Below are positions 18,047 to 27,033 of a stretch of 64,000 nucleotides of DNA, in pieces (position 1 is the first letter of the stretch; every line of letters starts with the position of its first letter). Position numbers and translations under genes: made by a program. The DNA is taken from assembly GCF_009828105.1 (NCBI RefSeq), contig NZ_WTYQ01000001.1, positions 930,001 through 994,000 of the forward strand, given 5' to 3'. The DNA comes from Altericroceibacterium indicum. Lineage in GTDB: Bacteria > Pseudomonadota > Alphaproteobacteria > Sphingomonadales > Sphingomonadaceae. Under the pieces are notes generated by a model, which saw nothing but the letters and a program-made list of their open reading frames with translations, ran no database searches and was not told the origin of the DNA.

Positions 18047-19009
18047 TCAGGCCATTCCGGCAACTTTATCCTGGGCGCGGGTAAGCCGGCTCATGACTTT
18101 CAAATCCTGATCGCTCAATTGCAATGCGGTATCAGCCCAGATTTCGGTGATTCGTTCCAATTCTGCAAGGTGCAAGGGTGAGGCCATACGGGCAGCACGC
18201 CTTGCATTCACCAGACCTGCATGGCGACGCCCGGATTTGGCGATAAAGTCACGGCAAGCCTGAAGGCCTTCCCCCGGCTCTGCCAATTGCTGCACCAGAC
18301 CCAGCGAATAAAGCTCTTCAGCGGAATAGGTTTGATTGGATGTGATCATCCGGTCAGCCGCTGCTGCCCCAATCTTGCGGGTCAGGAAAGCATGAGCTCC
18401 CATGCCGGGAAACAGACCGAACAGAATTTCGGGCAGCCCAAAAGTCGCCGTTCGCTCAGCGATGATATAATCAAACGACATCAGCGCTTCAAAACCGCCC
18501 CCCAAAGCCGCTCCCTGAACCAGGCCGACAGTCAAAACTGGCAGATCGAGCGCCCGCATATTGCGATGGAGGATCTGCACGCAGCGGTGACCATAATGGA
18601 CCAGTGCTTCACGATTGCGCTGCTTGATTAGCTTTTGGAAAAGGTAAAGATCCCCGCCGAAACAGAATACATTGGGGCACCTGCTGCCGAGAACCAGATA
18701 ACGCAACGGAACTTTTTCTGGGCCAAAGCTGGCAGAGATAAGCCGCTGCCAATTTTCAAAATCATGCAACATCGTAGGGGTGAAGCTGGGGCGACCTTCT
18801 GGCCTCATATAAGTCCAGAGTGCCTGCATTTGCGAATCGTAAAAGACTTCTAACTCTTTGAGAGCGAACAAATCATCTTCGATAGCTAAATGGAGCGCGC
18901 TTTCTCTTACGAGATACTCATCCCCCTCGCCAAAACCGATAGCAGAACCATCGGAAAAAGTGCGTTTATCAGCCTCTACTGTTTTCAATCGCCCTGCCAA
19001 TTGGTTCAT
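18047..19009 (-). CDS. RpfF-like crotonase: candidate DSF (cis-2-unsaturated fatty acid) synthase
   Basis: A 320-residue crotonase. Beyond the generic fold it carries features I recognise from Xanthomonas RpfF: FCFGGDLYLF for the oxyanion hole, LVQGAALGGGFEALMS, GLPEILFGLFPGMGA, and a C-terminal RITEIWADTALQL segment with the distant-spaced LTRAQ. The two catalytic Glu residues of RpfF (20 apart) correspond to Glu174 and Glu194 here. RpfF turns acyl-ACP into a diffusible cis-2 fatty-acid signal. No sensor (RpfC, RpfG, RpfR) is in the window. The ATG at 19009 has GAGGGTG 4 nt upstream; the 54 bases before it in frame are not family-like. Confidence 0.78.
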   Translation of the reverse strand: MNQLAGRLKTVEADKRTFSDGSAIGFGEGDEYLVRESALHLAIEDDLFALKELEVFYDSQMQALWTYMRPEGRPSFTPTMLHDFENWQRLISASFGPEKVPLRYLVLGSRCPNVFCFGGDLYLFQKLIKQRNREALVHYGHRCVQILHRNMRALDLPVLTVGLVQGAALGGGFEALMSFDYIIAERTATFGLPEILFGLFPGMGAHAFLTRKIGAAAADRMITSNQTYSAEELYSLGLVQQLAEPGEGLQACRDFIAKSGRRHAGLVNARRAARMASPLHLAELERITEIWADTALQLSDQDLKVMSRLTRAQDKVAGMA

Positions 19010-19073
19010 ATCACCCTCTGTTGAACAGACAGTACAGCCCCATGTTACTGCTGCGCCGCACAATTAAGTAAAC

Positions 19074-19085
19074 CACACGGGTGTG
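19074..19085. promoter_or_regulatory. Short inverted repeat upstream of the rpfF-like gene
   Basis: CACAC-GG-GTGTG lies about 65 bp upstream of the rpfF-like ATG. A transcription-factor site is possible but there is no independent support. Confidence 0.25.
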
Positions 19086-19109
19086 ATTTCGCAACGAATT
19101 ATTTACCAT

Positions 19110-19135
19110 AATGTTTCTAGACCCACGACTGTTCC
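19110..19135 (-). promoter_or_regulatory. Possible EcfG-type stress promoter of the rpfF-like gene
   Basis: On the minus strand GGAAC (19135-19131), 17 nt, then CATT (19113-19110). The alphaproteobacterial EcfG consensus is GGAAC-N16/17-CGTT, so one position differs. It would start a leader of roughly 95 nt. By chance a match of this quality is not rare in 2-3 kb of intergenic sequence. Confidence 0.22.
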
Positions 19136-19194
19136 CATCGACCGAAACCGTATCAGTCGAAAAAATAAGTCAACAATGGTCAGAAATGGCAACT

Positions 19195-21087
19195 TTACGC
19201 AGTTGTTCTGGCGAGACTTTTCTCAAGCATCAGCAATTGCCACAATAGACGGGAGTGATCTGATCTGCCTGCAATATGATCTTCAGCCAGCACAGCGAGG
19301 GTGCGCGACTCGAACCAACCAGTGTCGGCAATATGAGCGCTCTTCCCGATCGCTCTGATTGCATCAGCCAATGGCCCACGCATCCATTGCGTGATGGGCG
19401 TGACAAAGCCCTGCTTGGGACGGAACAGAATATTATCAGGCAGATGCTCGCGCATAGCCTGCTTCATCAGCCATTTGCCCTGGCTTCCCCGCACACGCAT
19501 TCGATCTGGCAGGCGCGCACCGAATTCAACCAACCGGTAGTCCAGCAGCGGCTCGCGCGCTTCCAGGCTGACCGCCATACTTGTCCGGTCTGTTTTGGTG
19601 AGAATATCACCAGGTAACCAGAATTTGAGATCGGCATATTGCGCCCGGTCCAGCCCGCTACGTGCAGGCGCGTTATCCATCAGGGAAATCAATGCTGTTT
19701 CAGCACGATACCCTGCCAGTTCATTCGTAAATCGCTGCGAATAGAGCCGCTTGCGTAGTTCCGATGTGGTGGTTGCCAAGGCTGACGCATAAGCTGCCGA
19801 CCCGCTGGCCCCCAGTGCGAGAAGTGTCGCCTTGGCGCGTAAGGGGCGCGGTGCCCAATCTGCTTTGGGATAGAGATGTCCAAGCGGAGTAATAACCTTA
19901 TCCCGCAAAGCCCGTGGCAAAAACCGCCGGATCTGTTCTTCATGGCGGTGAAACACTTGCCGCCGATATCCGGCCAACGCTTCATCTGCCCCATCACCCG
20001 ACAAGGCCACAGTTACGCTCTGGCGTGCAAGCGCGCACACCTGCAAGGTAGGCAAAGCGGATGCGTCTGCAAATGGTTCATCAAAAATAGCGGCAAGGCG
20101 GTCAATTTCTGAAAACTGATCAGCGCTGACCTTCAGCGTGTGATGCTCCGTCCCGAACAATTGCGCGACTTGCGCCGCATAGTCGCTCTCATCCAAAGCG
20201 CCGACATCAAAGCCGATCGAACAGGAGCGGACCTGTTCATCGCTTGCCTCTGCCATCAGAGTCACAACACTGGAAGAATCCACACCACCGGAGAGAAAAG
20301 CCCCCAAGGGCACATCTGCCACCATGCGTGAACGCACTGCATCGCGCATATGGCTGAGCAATTGTTCCTGAAGATCCGCCTCACTATCGCGCGAGCGCTC
20401 TGCGAAAGAGACATCCCAATATTGCCGAGGAAGCGCTGGCGGCGCATCATGCTTCAGCAGGCGGAAATGCCCGGCTGGCAGTTTCTCGACACCCTTGAGG
20501 AAAGCGCGATGATCAGGGACATAACCCCATGTCATATAGTCTTCCACCGCAAACGGATCGACATCCCGGCGCAGCAACGGATGTGCCAGAAGCCCCTTCA
20601 TCTCAGAAGCGAACGCAAGGCTGCCGTCACTGAGAAGCGCCATATAGAGCGGCTTTACACCCAACCGATCCCTGCCCAGAAAAAGTTCACGCTTGTCGCA
20701 ATCATATAAAGCGAATGCGAACATGCCCTGCAGACGGGAAAGGCAATGCACACCCCAGCGCTGCCATGCCGCAAGAATGACTTCTGTATCGCCATCGGTA
20801 CGAAACTGTGCGCCACCAGCGGCCAGTTCCTGCCGCAACTCACGGAAATTATATATCTCGCCATTGAAGACGACAACCGCACGCCCATCAGCGGAGACCA
20901 TCGGCTGTGGCGAGCCGGCCAGATCAATGATCGACAGCCGGCGATGGCCTAAACCCACGCCCGGTGCGGTCCATACACCACTTCCATCAGGCCCGCGATG
21001 GGCCAATGCATCGCACATGCGTGCCACCCGCCCCGGTTCAACCGGCTTGACGGTTCCGCAATGAAAGATGCCTGCTATGCCACACAT
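19195..21087 (-). CDS. asnB: XrtA-locus glutamine amidotransferase (asparagine synthase-like)
   Basis: A 630-residue protein: N-terminal class II amidotransferase (MCGIAGIF with the Cys2 nucleophile, HRGPDGSG, FNGEIYNF) and C-terminal PP-loop ATPase (LSGGVDSSSVV). This matches the exosortase A system-associated amidotransferase 1 family, proposed to amidate a sugar or uronic acid of the exopolysaccharide rather than make free asparagine. It is the last gene of the large minus-strand XrtA operon, 11 bp after xrtA. Confidence 0.9.
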   Translation of the reverse strand: MCGIAGIFHCGTVKPVEPGRVARMCDALAHRGPDGSGVWTAPGVGLGHRRLSIIDLAGSPQPMVSADGRAVVVFNGEIYNFRELRQELAAGGAQFRTDGDTEVILAAWQRWGVHCLSRLQGMFAFALYDCDKRELFLGRDRLGVKPLYMALLSDGSLAFASEMKGLLAHPLLRRDVDPFAVEDYMTWGYVPDHRAFLKGVEKLPAGHFRLLKHDAPPALPRQYWDVSFAERSRDSEADLQEQLLSHMRDAVRSRMVADVPLGAFLSGGVDSSSVVTLMAEASDEQVRSCSIGFDVGALDESDYAAQVAQLFGTEHHTLKVSADQFSEIDRLAAIFDEPFADASALPTLQVCALARQSVTVALSGDGADEALAGYRRQVFHRHEEQIRRFLPRALRDKVITPLGHLYPKADWAPRPLRAKATLLALGASGSAAYASALATTTSELRKRLYSQRFTNELAGYRAETALISLMDNAPARSGLDRAQYADLKFWLPGDILTKTDRTSMAVSLEAREPLLDYRLVEFGARLPDRMRVRGSQGKWLMKQAMREHLPDNILFRPKQGFVTPITQWMRGPLADAIRAIGKSAHIADTGWFESRTLAVLAEDHIAGRSDHSRLLWQLLMLEKSLARTTA

Positions 21088-21098
21088 GAAGCTTGCCC

Positions 21099-22646
21099 TT
21101 ACGGTGTATGCGCGATGCCGTCCATCCAGGAACCAAGCGGCTTGGCGGCGTTATAGAAGGCTTCAATGGCGGCAGGTGCAGGATGATCTGGCCGATCTTC
21201 CGCTGAAATGATGAGCGCCATTGTCGCATTATTCCGTCCAAGAAGGCGGTCAGTGATATTAGCCAGCTTGAGGCGCATATTATTGCCGGTCAATACATTG
21301 CCCGTGCGAAACCAGGTAACCGCAAGCCTCTTAACGTTACCATTGGCTTGCAGCCATTCTGCGTGTCCACCATCCAGCGGTTGAACAGGTTCGAGCCAAC
21401 GCCACGCCGTATCAGGAACGAGGGCCCCTTCCCCAAAACCACCAGCCTCTCTGCCATCCTCCTGACTGGAATAGAGCGCATAGGATATATCGACCCTCTC
21501 ACCTGCGGCATTTTCATAGCTGCCAAGCAAGCGATGGTCTGCCCCGCGTGCCCTTGGCTCCCACCAGACCTGCGGCGTGTAATCCACTCTCTTCCAGCCA
21601 GACACCTCAGGAAGATTAATCTTTGCGGGCAAAGCGGCTTCCAACTGCATGGCATGATGGCACCAGGCCTGCCCTGCGCCGACCACACAGATGGCACAAA
21701 CAAAAGCCACCCAGCCAGACATGGAAAACTGATCCAATCGCGTGATAAAGGGTGATTGCGAGATGGCCGCTGCATCAATGAAGGGATCATTTCCCGGTCG
21801 GTCAAAAAAATGCCAGGCCACACCCAGTAGCGCCGCCATAATAATCCCAAAGAAGATCCAGCCATAGAAAATGTGATCGAAGCCAGCGGCAAACTCAATA
21901 CCTTGGGACTGGGCAATATAGATTGTTCCCCAAGCCCTCACACCATTGGCCAGAATGGGTAGCACTGTCGCCACGACCATAAAGCCAATCCTGCGCTTCC
22001 AGCTTTGGAAGCAAACATGAGCGACCAACAGACCAAGAGCGACCATGGCAATGAGGAACTTTACGCCGGAGCAGGCTTCAGCCACTTCAAACAGACCGCC
22101 TGGCGTATCGATGAAGACACCTTCAATCTGGGCTGGCACACCGCTTAAATGCGTGAGTGCGATGGTCAGCTTGGCCGTGATGAGCTGGAGGAATGGCACC
22201 ATTTCATCGCCGAATGGAACCAACAGCGCCATATAGCACAACGGAAACAATAGACCTGCGGATACTCTTGGCCCCAGGAAAATGGTGACGCTCGCCATGA
22301 GCGAACCAACAGCGCCTATTTGCATTAAGAGGTTCAGCCCGGAAACAGCTCCCAATAACCAGACGATCACAGCGGCAGCCAACAAAATAAGTCCCGGCCA
22401 CCAACCTGAAGGGGTTAGTTTTCGCAACTCCTCCCATCGCAATCTGACCAACCAGATCAGGATCAGCGGGATCAGCAGAATATGATTATAAGTGGATGAA
22501 TCCCACCATTGGCCGGCCATCTCCGCCCAGTCTCGGTAAAATAGCGCGAATAGCGCAAGCCATGCCACTGCAAGCAGCAGCAGTGGTTTGCGCCAGCCTT
22601 CCGGAAGGCTTTCGGTCCATTTCAGATAGGCGGGGCGTGTCTGCAA
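21099..22646 (-). CDS. xrtA: Exosortase A fused to an EpsI domain
   Basis: Integral-membrane cysteine transpeptidase expected to cleave PEP-CTERM sorting signals. The first 300 residues hold about eight membrane helices and the catalytic triad: Cys192 in EACSGVKF, Arg237 in ANGVRAW, His258 in FDHIFYGW. Residues from about 330 form a periplasmic EpsI domain (GWKRVDYTPQVWW, GADHRLLGSY). The fusion is usual in type-1 systems. Start is TTG at 22646, directly after the glycosyltransferase stop, with AGAGG 5 nt upstream; the codon before it is a stop and no ATG follows in the first 40 residues. Confidence 0.95.
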   Translation of the reverse strand: MQTRPAYLKWTESLPEGWRKPLLLLAVAWLALFALFYRDWAEMAGQWWDSSTYNHILLIPLILIWLVRLRWEELRKLTPSGWWPGLILLAAAVIVWLLGAVSGLNLLMQIGAVGSLMASVTIFLGPRVSAGLLFPLCYMALLVPFGDEMVPFLQLITAKLTIALTHLSGVPAQIEGVFIDTPGGLFEVAEACSGVKFLIAMVALGLLVAHVCFQSWKRRIGFMVVATVLPILANGVRAWGTIYIAQSQGIEFAAGFDHIFYGWIFFGIIMAALLGVAWHFFDRPGNDPFIDAAAISQSPFITRLDQFSMSGWVAFVCAICVVGAGQAWCHHAMQLEAALPAKINLPEVSGWKRVDYTPQVWWEPRARGADHRLLGSYENAAGERVDISYALYSSQEDGREAGGFGEGALVPDTAWRWLEPVQPLDGGHAEWLQANGNVKRLAVTWFRTGNVLTGNNMRLKLANITDRLLGRNNATMALIISAEDRPDHPAPAAIEAFYNAAKPLGSWMDGIAHTP

Positions 22647-23888
22647 TTACGCCTCTTCAGATTGCGATCTTTGCCGAGGCCCCGTCTTGACCATGGCATT
22701 GAGGGGAGCGAGCATGGCCATCCAGCTCAGATTTTCAACCACGAAACGCCGTGCTGCATCGCCAATAGCCAACCGATTATCAGGTTTGACCGCTTTCAGG
22801 GCAGCATTCACAAAACCTGCATCGCTATCGGCCACCCAATAATGCTCACCATCTTTCCCACCAATACCGGTGGCAGCCTGCGGCGTCATCACCACAGGAC
22901 ATGCCATAGCCATCGCTTCGAGGACTTTGTTTTGCACCCCTCGGGCGATTTCCAAGGGCACCAAAACACAATCAGCGCTGACGAGGAAGGGGCGAACATC
23001 GGCGACCTCACCCCATACCCTGCAACCATTTTTGCCATCATGGGTGCGCAGTTCAGTTGTCGGGTTACGGCCAACAACATGAAATTCCGCTTCGGGATGC
23101 ACCGCCTGAATGGCAGGCAGCAATCGTTCAATCCCGCGTAATGCAGCGGCAACATTGGGCGGGTAGTCCATCTGTCCGGTAAAGACATAATGCGGGCCGC
23201 GTTTGCGCGCCATCGCCGGTTCTGGAGGGACCAGCGATGGGTTGAAAAAATTGGAATTTGTTCCATTCCCAAGCGCGCGAATTTTAGTCGAACCAGCCAG
23301 ATCGCCAGGCAACCGCTCTCGCAACAGGTTTACCTCAGCCTCGCTCACCAGCAGAACATCATCCGCACGCTCAACAAGGCGTTGTTCTTCCAGTTTGAGA
23401 AGCTTGCCTTCACGCCGGTTGACCCAGCTCATCGGCCATGAACTGTCCTCGGCATAAGCATCAAACTTTGCCGAATCTACATCAACCAGATCGACGATCA
23501 CCTGACCTGTGAAGTCAGCTGGCACATATTGCCCCATCTGACCTGAGAAAACATAAATCACGTCGATCCGCTTCTCGGCTAGCAAGCGGGTGATGTAATC
23601 TTGCAAAGCGAGGGAACGAAATGCTGGCAGACTAATCGGCTCTCCATGCAGAAGTGCTTCAATACCGGCGAGCATAAGCGACTTTTTTCGGTCCACCAGC
23701 CGATGGGTGGACGTCACCGTTGCCAATTCCCCTTCGCTGGCAAGGTCACTGGTATTATCTGCAAAGCAAGCGACATGAACCGGCGCCATCTGAGCCAGCC
23801 GCTTGAGAATGTGATGCGATCGGATCTTGTCCCCTCGATCAGGAGGGAATGGGATACGATGCGCCAGAAAGAGAATTTCACCTTTCAT
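22647..23888 (-). CDS. XrtA/PEP-CTERM-system glycosyltransferase (TIGR03087-like)
   Basis: GT-B fold glycosyltransferase of 413 residues. The N-terminus FLAHRIPFPPDRGDKIRSHH is characteristic of the exosortase-linked family; the C-terminal half has FTGQMDYPPNVAAL and a donor-site region EIARGVQNKVLEAMAMACPVV. It should add a sugar to the exopolysaccharide repeat on the cytoplasmic face. The ATG at 23888 overlaps the FemAB gene stop (ATGA). An open-frame extension to 23951 lies inside the FemAB gene and was rejected. Confidence 0.9.
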   Translation of the reverse strand: MKGEILFLAHRIPFPPDRGDKIRSHHILKRLAQMAPVHVACFADNTSDLASEGELATVTSTHRLVDRKKSLMLAGIEALLHGEPISLPAFRSLALQDYITRLLAEKRIDVIYVFSGQMGQYVPADFTGQVIVDLVDVDSAKFDAYAEDSSWPMSWVNRREGKLLKLEEQRLVERADDVLLVSEAEVNLLRERLPGDLAGSTKIRALGNGTNSNFFNPSLVPPEPAMARKRGPHYVFTGQMDYPPNVAAALRGIERLLPAIQAVHPEAEFHVVGRNPTTELRTHDGKNGCRVWGEVADVRPFLVSADCVLVPLEIARGVQNKVLEAMAMACPVVMTPQAATGIGGKDGEHYWVADSDAGFVNAALKAVKPDNRLAIGDAARRFVVENLSWMAMLAPLNAMVKTGPRQRSQSEEA

Positions 23889-24940
23889 CCCAAACCCTTC
23901 GCAATCCATGGCCCCAGCCGATTGGCAATTGGCAGCGGTAATTTTTTCCATAAGGCAATTTGCGCAGCATGGCTGGCACTGGTCGGATCAGCATCACGTT
24001 TGCTCTCCCCCGGTGCAGTCCAACTGGCATAGGCTAATGGCTGAGGTTCAAAACCCCAATTCTTTTTGAAAAAATAAGGTCCGCTTTCCGTTTTGGAACG
24101 GCCAAAGTCGAACCGGTCACAGCCGCGTTTGCGAGCGTGGCACATCAGCTCAAAATACATTCTGTCATTGGCCCGCAAATGCCGCGCGGCAAAAGTCCCG
24201 CCGCCCCAATAAGGCATGACTGCCCCATCATGATAAAACGACAATACGCTGGCAACCGGTACGCCTTCATGCCGCACCGTCAAAATATCAGCATCCAGCC
24301 GTTCGAGCATTGCAGCAAACAGGCTGCGCGGAAAAACCGGCGTTCCCAGATTGCGCACGCTTTCAGCATAAACCGCATAGTGTGCAGCACGATCTTCCGG
24401 CCCAGCACCGATTTCGACCGATAATTCCATCTTGAGGCCTTTACGGACTTCGGCCCGCTGTTTGCGCGGGATGGAAGTCAACTCTGCATCATCATCGGCA
24501 GCCAGTGGCCTAACGAAGCCGCAATGGCTGTCTGTGCGCCAGTCCCAATCTTCAGGCGCCGTGCCGCCCCGCAATTCAATCGTCGGGCAGGAAAGACGCT
24601 GCGCATGAATTTCTGCTGCCCTGCACATCAGCAAAGCGTCCTCATCTCGTCCCAACGCGCCTCCGCCAACAGCAAAGCCACTGGAGGCCAGCATCCGGCC
24701 AAAGATAGGAGAATGTATCTCGCTCAAAGGAAGCCAGGCGGCAATGGCACCATCACGCTCAAGCACCAGCCCACGCGCTTTTTGGCCTGTTCCCTCTTCG
24801 ACTGCCACAAGCCATGCAGGGCGGTGAAACAGCTCCCCACCACGGGAAGCTACGAATGCTTCAATCTGCTGAATATCCAGCGGATCTTGTAAGCGCGCTG
24901 CGCGGAGCAAGACACCAGCTTCAGTGGTTTCGAAACTCAC
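23885..24940 (-). CDS. FemAB-family XrtA/PEP-CTERM-associated protein
   Basis: A 351-residue double-GNAT (FemAB-like) protein. Visible family features are an N-terminal FVASRGGELFHRPAWL, SIPRKQRAEVRKGLK, and the C-terminal FDFGRSKTESGPYFFKKNWG. FemAB relatives transfer aminoacyl or acyl groups; in XrtA loci the acceptor is unknown, probably a polysaccharide or lipid-linked sugar. GTG start at 24940 overlaps the deacetylase stop (GTGA). Confidence 0.9.
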   Translation of the reverse strand: MSFETTEAGVLLRAARLQDPLDIQQIEAFVASRGGELFHRPAWLVAVEEGTGQKARGLVLERDGAIAAWLPLSEIHSPIFGRMLASSGFAVGGGALGRDEDALLMCRAAEIHAQRLSCPTIELRGGTAPEDWDWRTDSHCGFVRPLAADDDAELTSIPRKQRAEVRKGLKMELSVEIGAGPEDRAAHYAVYAESVRNLGTPVFPRSLFAAMLERLDADILTVRHEGVPVASVLSFYHDGAVMPYWGGGTFAARHLRANDRMYFELMCHARKRGCDRFDFGRSKTESGPYFFKKNWGFEPQPLAYASWTAPGESKRDADPTSASHAAQIALWKKLPLPIANRLGPWIAKGLG

Positions 24941-25836
24941 GTTTGAGCACTTTTCAGCCGGGTTTTCTCAATCTGTGCCAGTGCATCCATTCGGCCCCAG
25001 GAAAACTCCGTCATCACATGCTCCAGCTTACCTGCCATCGCCTTGAGGTTTGTGTAGTGCCGCAGTTTTGAGCGCAAGGAAGCATTTTTGACACGTGGCT
25101 GATCGGGGTCAATTTCCCACGGGTGAAAATAGAAAATCGCCGGGCGTTTCTCTGCCAGCACTTGTCGGATAGCCCAGCGGCTGAATGGATAGGGCAGCAC
25201 GCGGAAAAACCCGCCTCCACCCGCCCCCAGCCGACGGCCAGCAAATTCTGCCGTTGTCACCGGAATTTCAATCAACTCAGCCCCCTTCAGCGGGTGGAAG
25301 GCAAAACGCGGCGCATCGGCCCAGCCGTAATGATCGTGCTTCAGAGGTGCCACGCTGGAGGAATAGAGATATCCTTGCTCGGCCAGAACTTCGAAAGCCC
25401 AGGGGGTACGCTGATCGATAGAAAAACTCGGCGCGCGATAACCCCGAACAGCAACACCGGCCACATCTTCGATTTGTTTACGGGCACGTTCTATATCTGC
25501 CGCGAATTGGGTGCGGTCCATTGTGAAAACGCGGGCATGATCCCACCCATGACTAGCCACTTCATGTCCCCTCTCGGCAACAAGACGCATAAGCGAACCA
25601 TGGCGAGCAGCGACCCAACCCAACGTGAAGAAGGTTGCCTTGACACCGGCTTCGTCGAACAGGTCCAGAATAAAGCGCACATTCCGGTCCACCCGATCGG
25701 TCAAACCCTCCCAGTCCTTGCGATCAATGACCTTGTCAAATGCGCCGACCTGAAACCAGTCTTCGACATCAACCGACATCCCACTCACCAATGCCGGCCT
25801 ATTTTGCATTTCGCCATTTGATGACACGGCATTCAT
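24937..25836 (-). CDS. XrtA-system polysaccharide deacetylase
   Basis: A 299-residue NodB-fold metal-dependent deacetylase. It shows SVDVEDWFQV (catalytic Asp motif), HEVASHGWDHARV (H-x3-H metal ligands) and GYRAPSFSI. This corresponds to the PEP-CTERM-locus deacetylase family, expected to remove acetyl groups from exopolysaccharide. No signal peptide is evident. The spacing to the ATPase gene is 12 bp. Confidence 0.92.
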   Translation of the reverse strand: MNAVSSNGEMQNRPALVSGMSVDVEDWFQVGAFDKVIDRKDWEGLTDRVDRNVRFILDLFDEAGVKATFFTLGWVAARHGSLMRLVAERGHEVASHGWDHARVFTMDRTQFAADIERARKQIEDVAGVAVRGYRAPSFSIDQRTPWAFEVLAEQGYLYSSSVAPLKHDHYGWADAPRFAFHPLKGAELIEIPVTTAEFAGRRLGAGGGGFFRVLPYPFSRWAIRQVLAEKRPAIFYFHPWEIDPDQPRVKNASLRSKLRHYTNLKAMAGKLEHVMTEFSWGRMDALAQIEKTRLKSAQT

Positions 25837-25848
25837 AAAGGCCTGCTC

Positions 25849-27012
25849 CTAAGCCGCGCGACTTTCATCCATTTCCGCTTCTATCCACTCGATCAGCATT
25901 GTTAAAGTGTGGCGAATGGTGCGTTCCTGTTCAAACATCTTGGCTTCAATGCGCGCAATCTGTTCACGCATCGCATTCATTTCGTGATGAACATTACTGT
26001 CTTCTCTGGCCTTTTGCTGGCGAGCCAAATCATGCACGGCTTCTTGCAATTCTGCGATTTTCGCGTCACGTTCTGCGAGCAGATCCTCGACAAGTTTGGG
26101 GTCAAGATTAGCACGAGGGTTTTCAAGCGTATCGTTCTGACGCTCAGGCTGTTTCCGCTTGCCCTTATCTGCGACAGTTGAAGCATCATCCTCGCCGCCT
26201 TTTTCTGAAGCGAGTTCTGCCAGCACATCCTTGAGCATCGATCCATCAAGCTGCGTACGCTCTTCAACCGCACCAAGCAGAAGCAGGCGATTGACAATCT
26301 GGTTGATCCGCCGGGGAATACCACCACTGGCCGCATGGATTTGATGGAACACATCCGGCACAAAGGACGGCACGCCATTCCACCCGACCTGCGTCAGACG
26401 ATGGATAATATATGGCTCCACCTCATCTTCCAGCATTGCTTCCAGATGATGGGCCGCAATCACACGCTGGCGCAATTGTTCCAGCGATGCATCGCCCTGA
26501 AGCGTGCTACGGAATTCTGGCTGGCCCAACAGCAATGTTTGCAGCAACGGGTGATTGCCCAACTGGAAATTGGACAGCATCCGCAATTCTTCCAGTGCAG
26601 ACACTGAGAGATTTTGCGCTTCATCTACAATAAGAAGGCAACGCCTGCCATCACGCGCTTCATCATGCAAAAACGCTTCGATTTCACCCAGCGCAGCAGA
26701 CTTATCAACCCCATCCACGTCCAGCCCGAAACTTCTGGCCACAATATGGACAATATCTTCGCCCTTGAGCTTGCCGGTGAAAGCCTGCCCCACTGTAATC
26801 TGCTCTGCATCAAGCGTATTCACAAGATGGGCCACCAAGGTGGATTTACCCGACCCGACTTCCCCTGTCACAACGATGAAGCCTTCACCTTGCGCCAAGC
26901 CATAGCCCAAATAGGATAGTGCTTTACGATGAGTCAGGCTGCGGAAGAAGAATGCAGGGTCTGGCGTAAGTTGGAATGGCTTGCCTTTCAGCCCGTAAAA
27001 ATCTTCGAACAT
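25849..27012 (-). CDS. XrtA-associated ATPase (ExeA-like)
   Basis: A 387-residue AAA ATPase: N-terminal YGLKGKPFQLTPDPAFFF, Walker A VTGEVGSGKSTL, Walker B CLLIVDEAQNL, and a winged-helix-like region. The last 100 residues form a predicted coiled coil with regular charged and hydrophobic spacing ending at EWIEAEMDES. It resembles GspA/ExeA ATPases and the exosortase-linked ATPase family; it may energise or organise the export complex. Confidence 0.9.
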   Translation of the reverse strand: MFEDFYGLKGKPFQLTPDPAFFFRSLTHRKALSYLGYGLAQGEGFIVVTGEVGSGKSTLVAHLVNTLDAEQITVGQAFTGKLKGEDIVHIVARSFGLDVDGVDKSAALGEIEAFLHDEARDGRRCLLIVDEAQNLSVSALEELRMLSNFQLGNHPLLQTLLLGQPEFRSTLQGDASLEQLRQRVIAAHHLEAMLEDEVEPYIIHRLTQVGWNGVPSFVPDVFHQIHAASGGIPRRINQIVNRLLLLGAVEERTQLDGSMLKDVLAELASEKGGEDDASTVADKGKRKQPERQNDTLENPRANLDPKLVEDLLAERDAKIAELQEAVHDLARQQKAREDSNVHHEMNAMREQIARIEAKMFEQERTIRHTLTMLIEWIEAEMDESRAA

Positions 27013-27033
27013 AGGTCGTATCTCCTCAGGGCC

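Noticed and set aside
23889-23951. N-terminal extension of the XrtA glycosyltransferase frame
   Set aside because: It lies inside the FemAB gene; the ATG at 23888 with ATGA overlap gives the family-like N-terminus.
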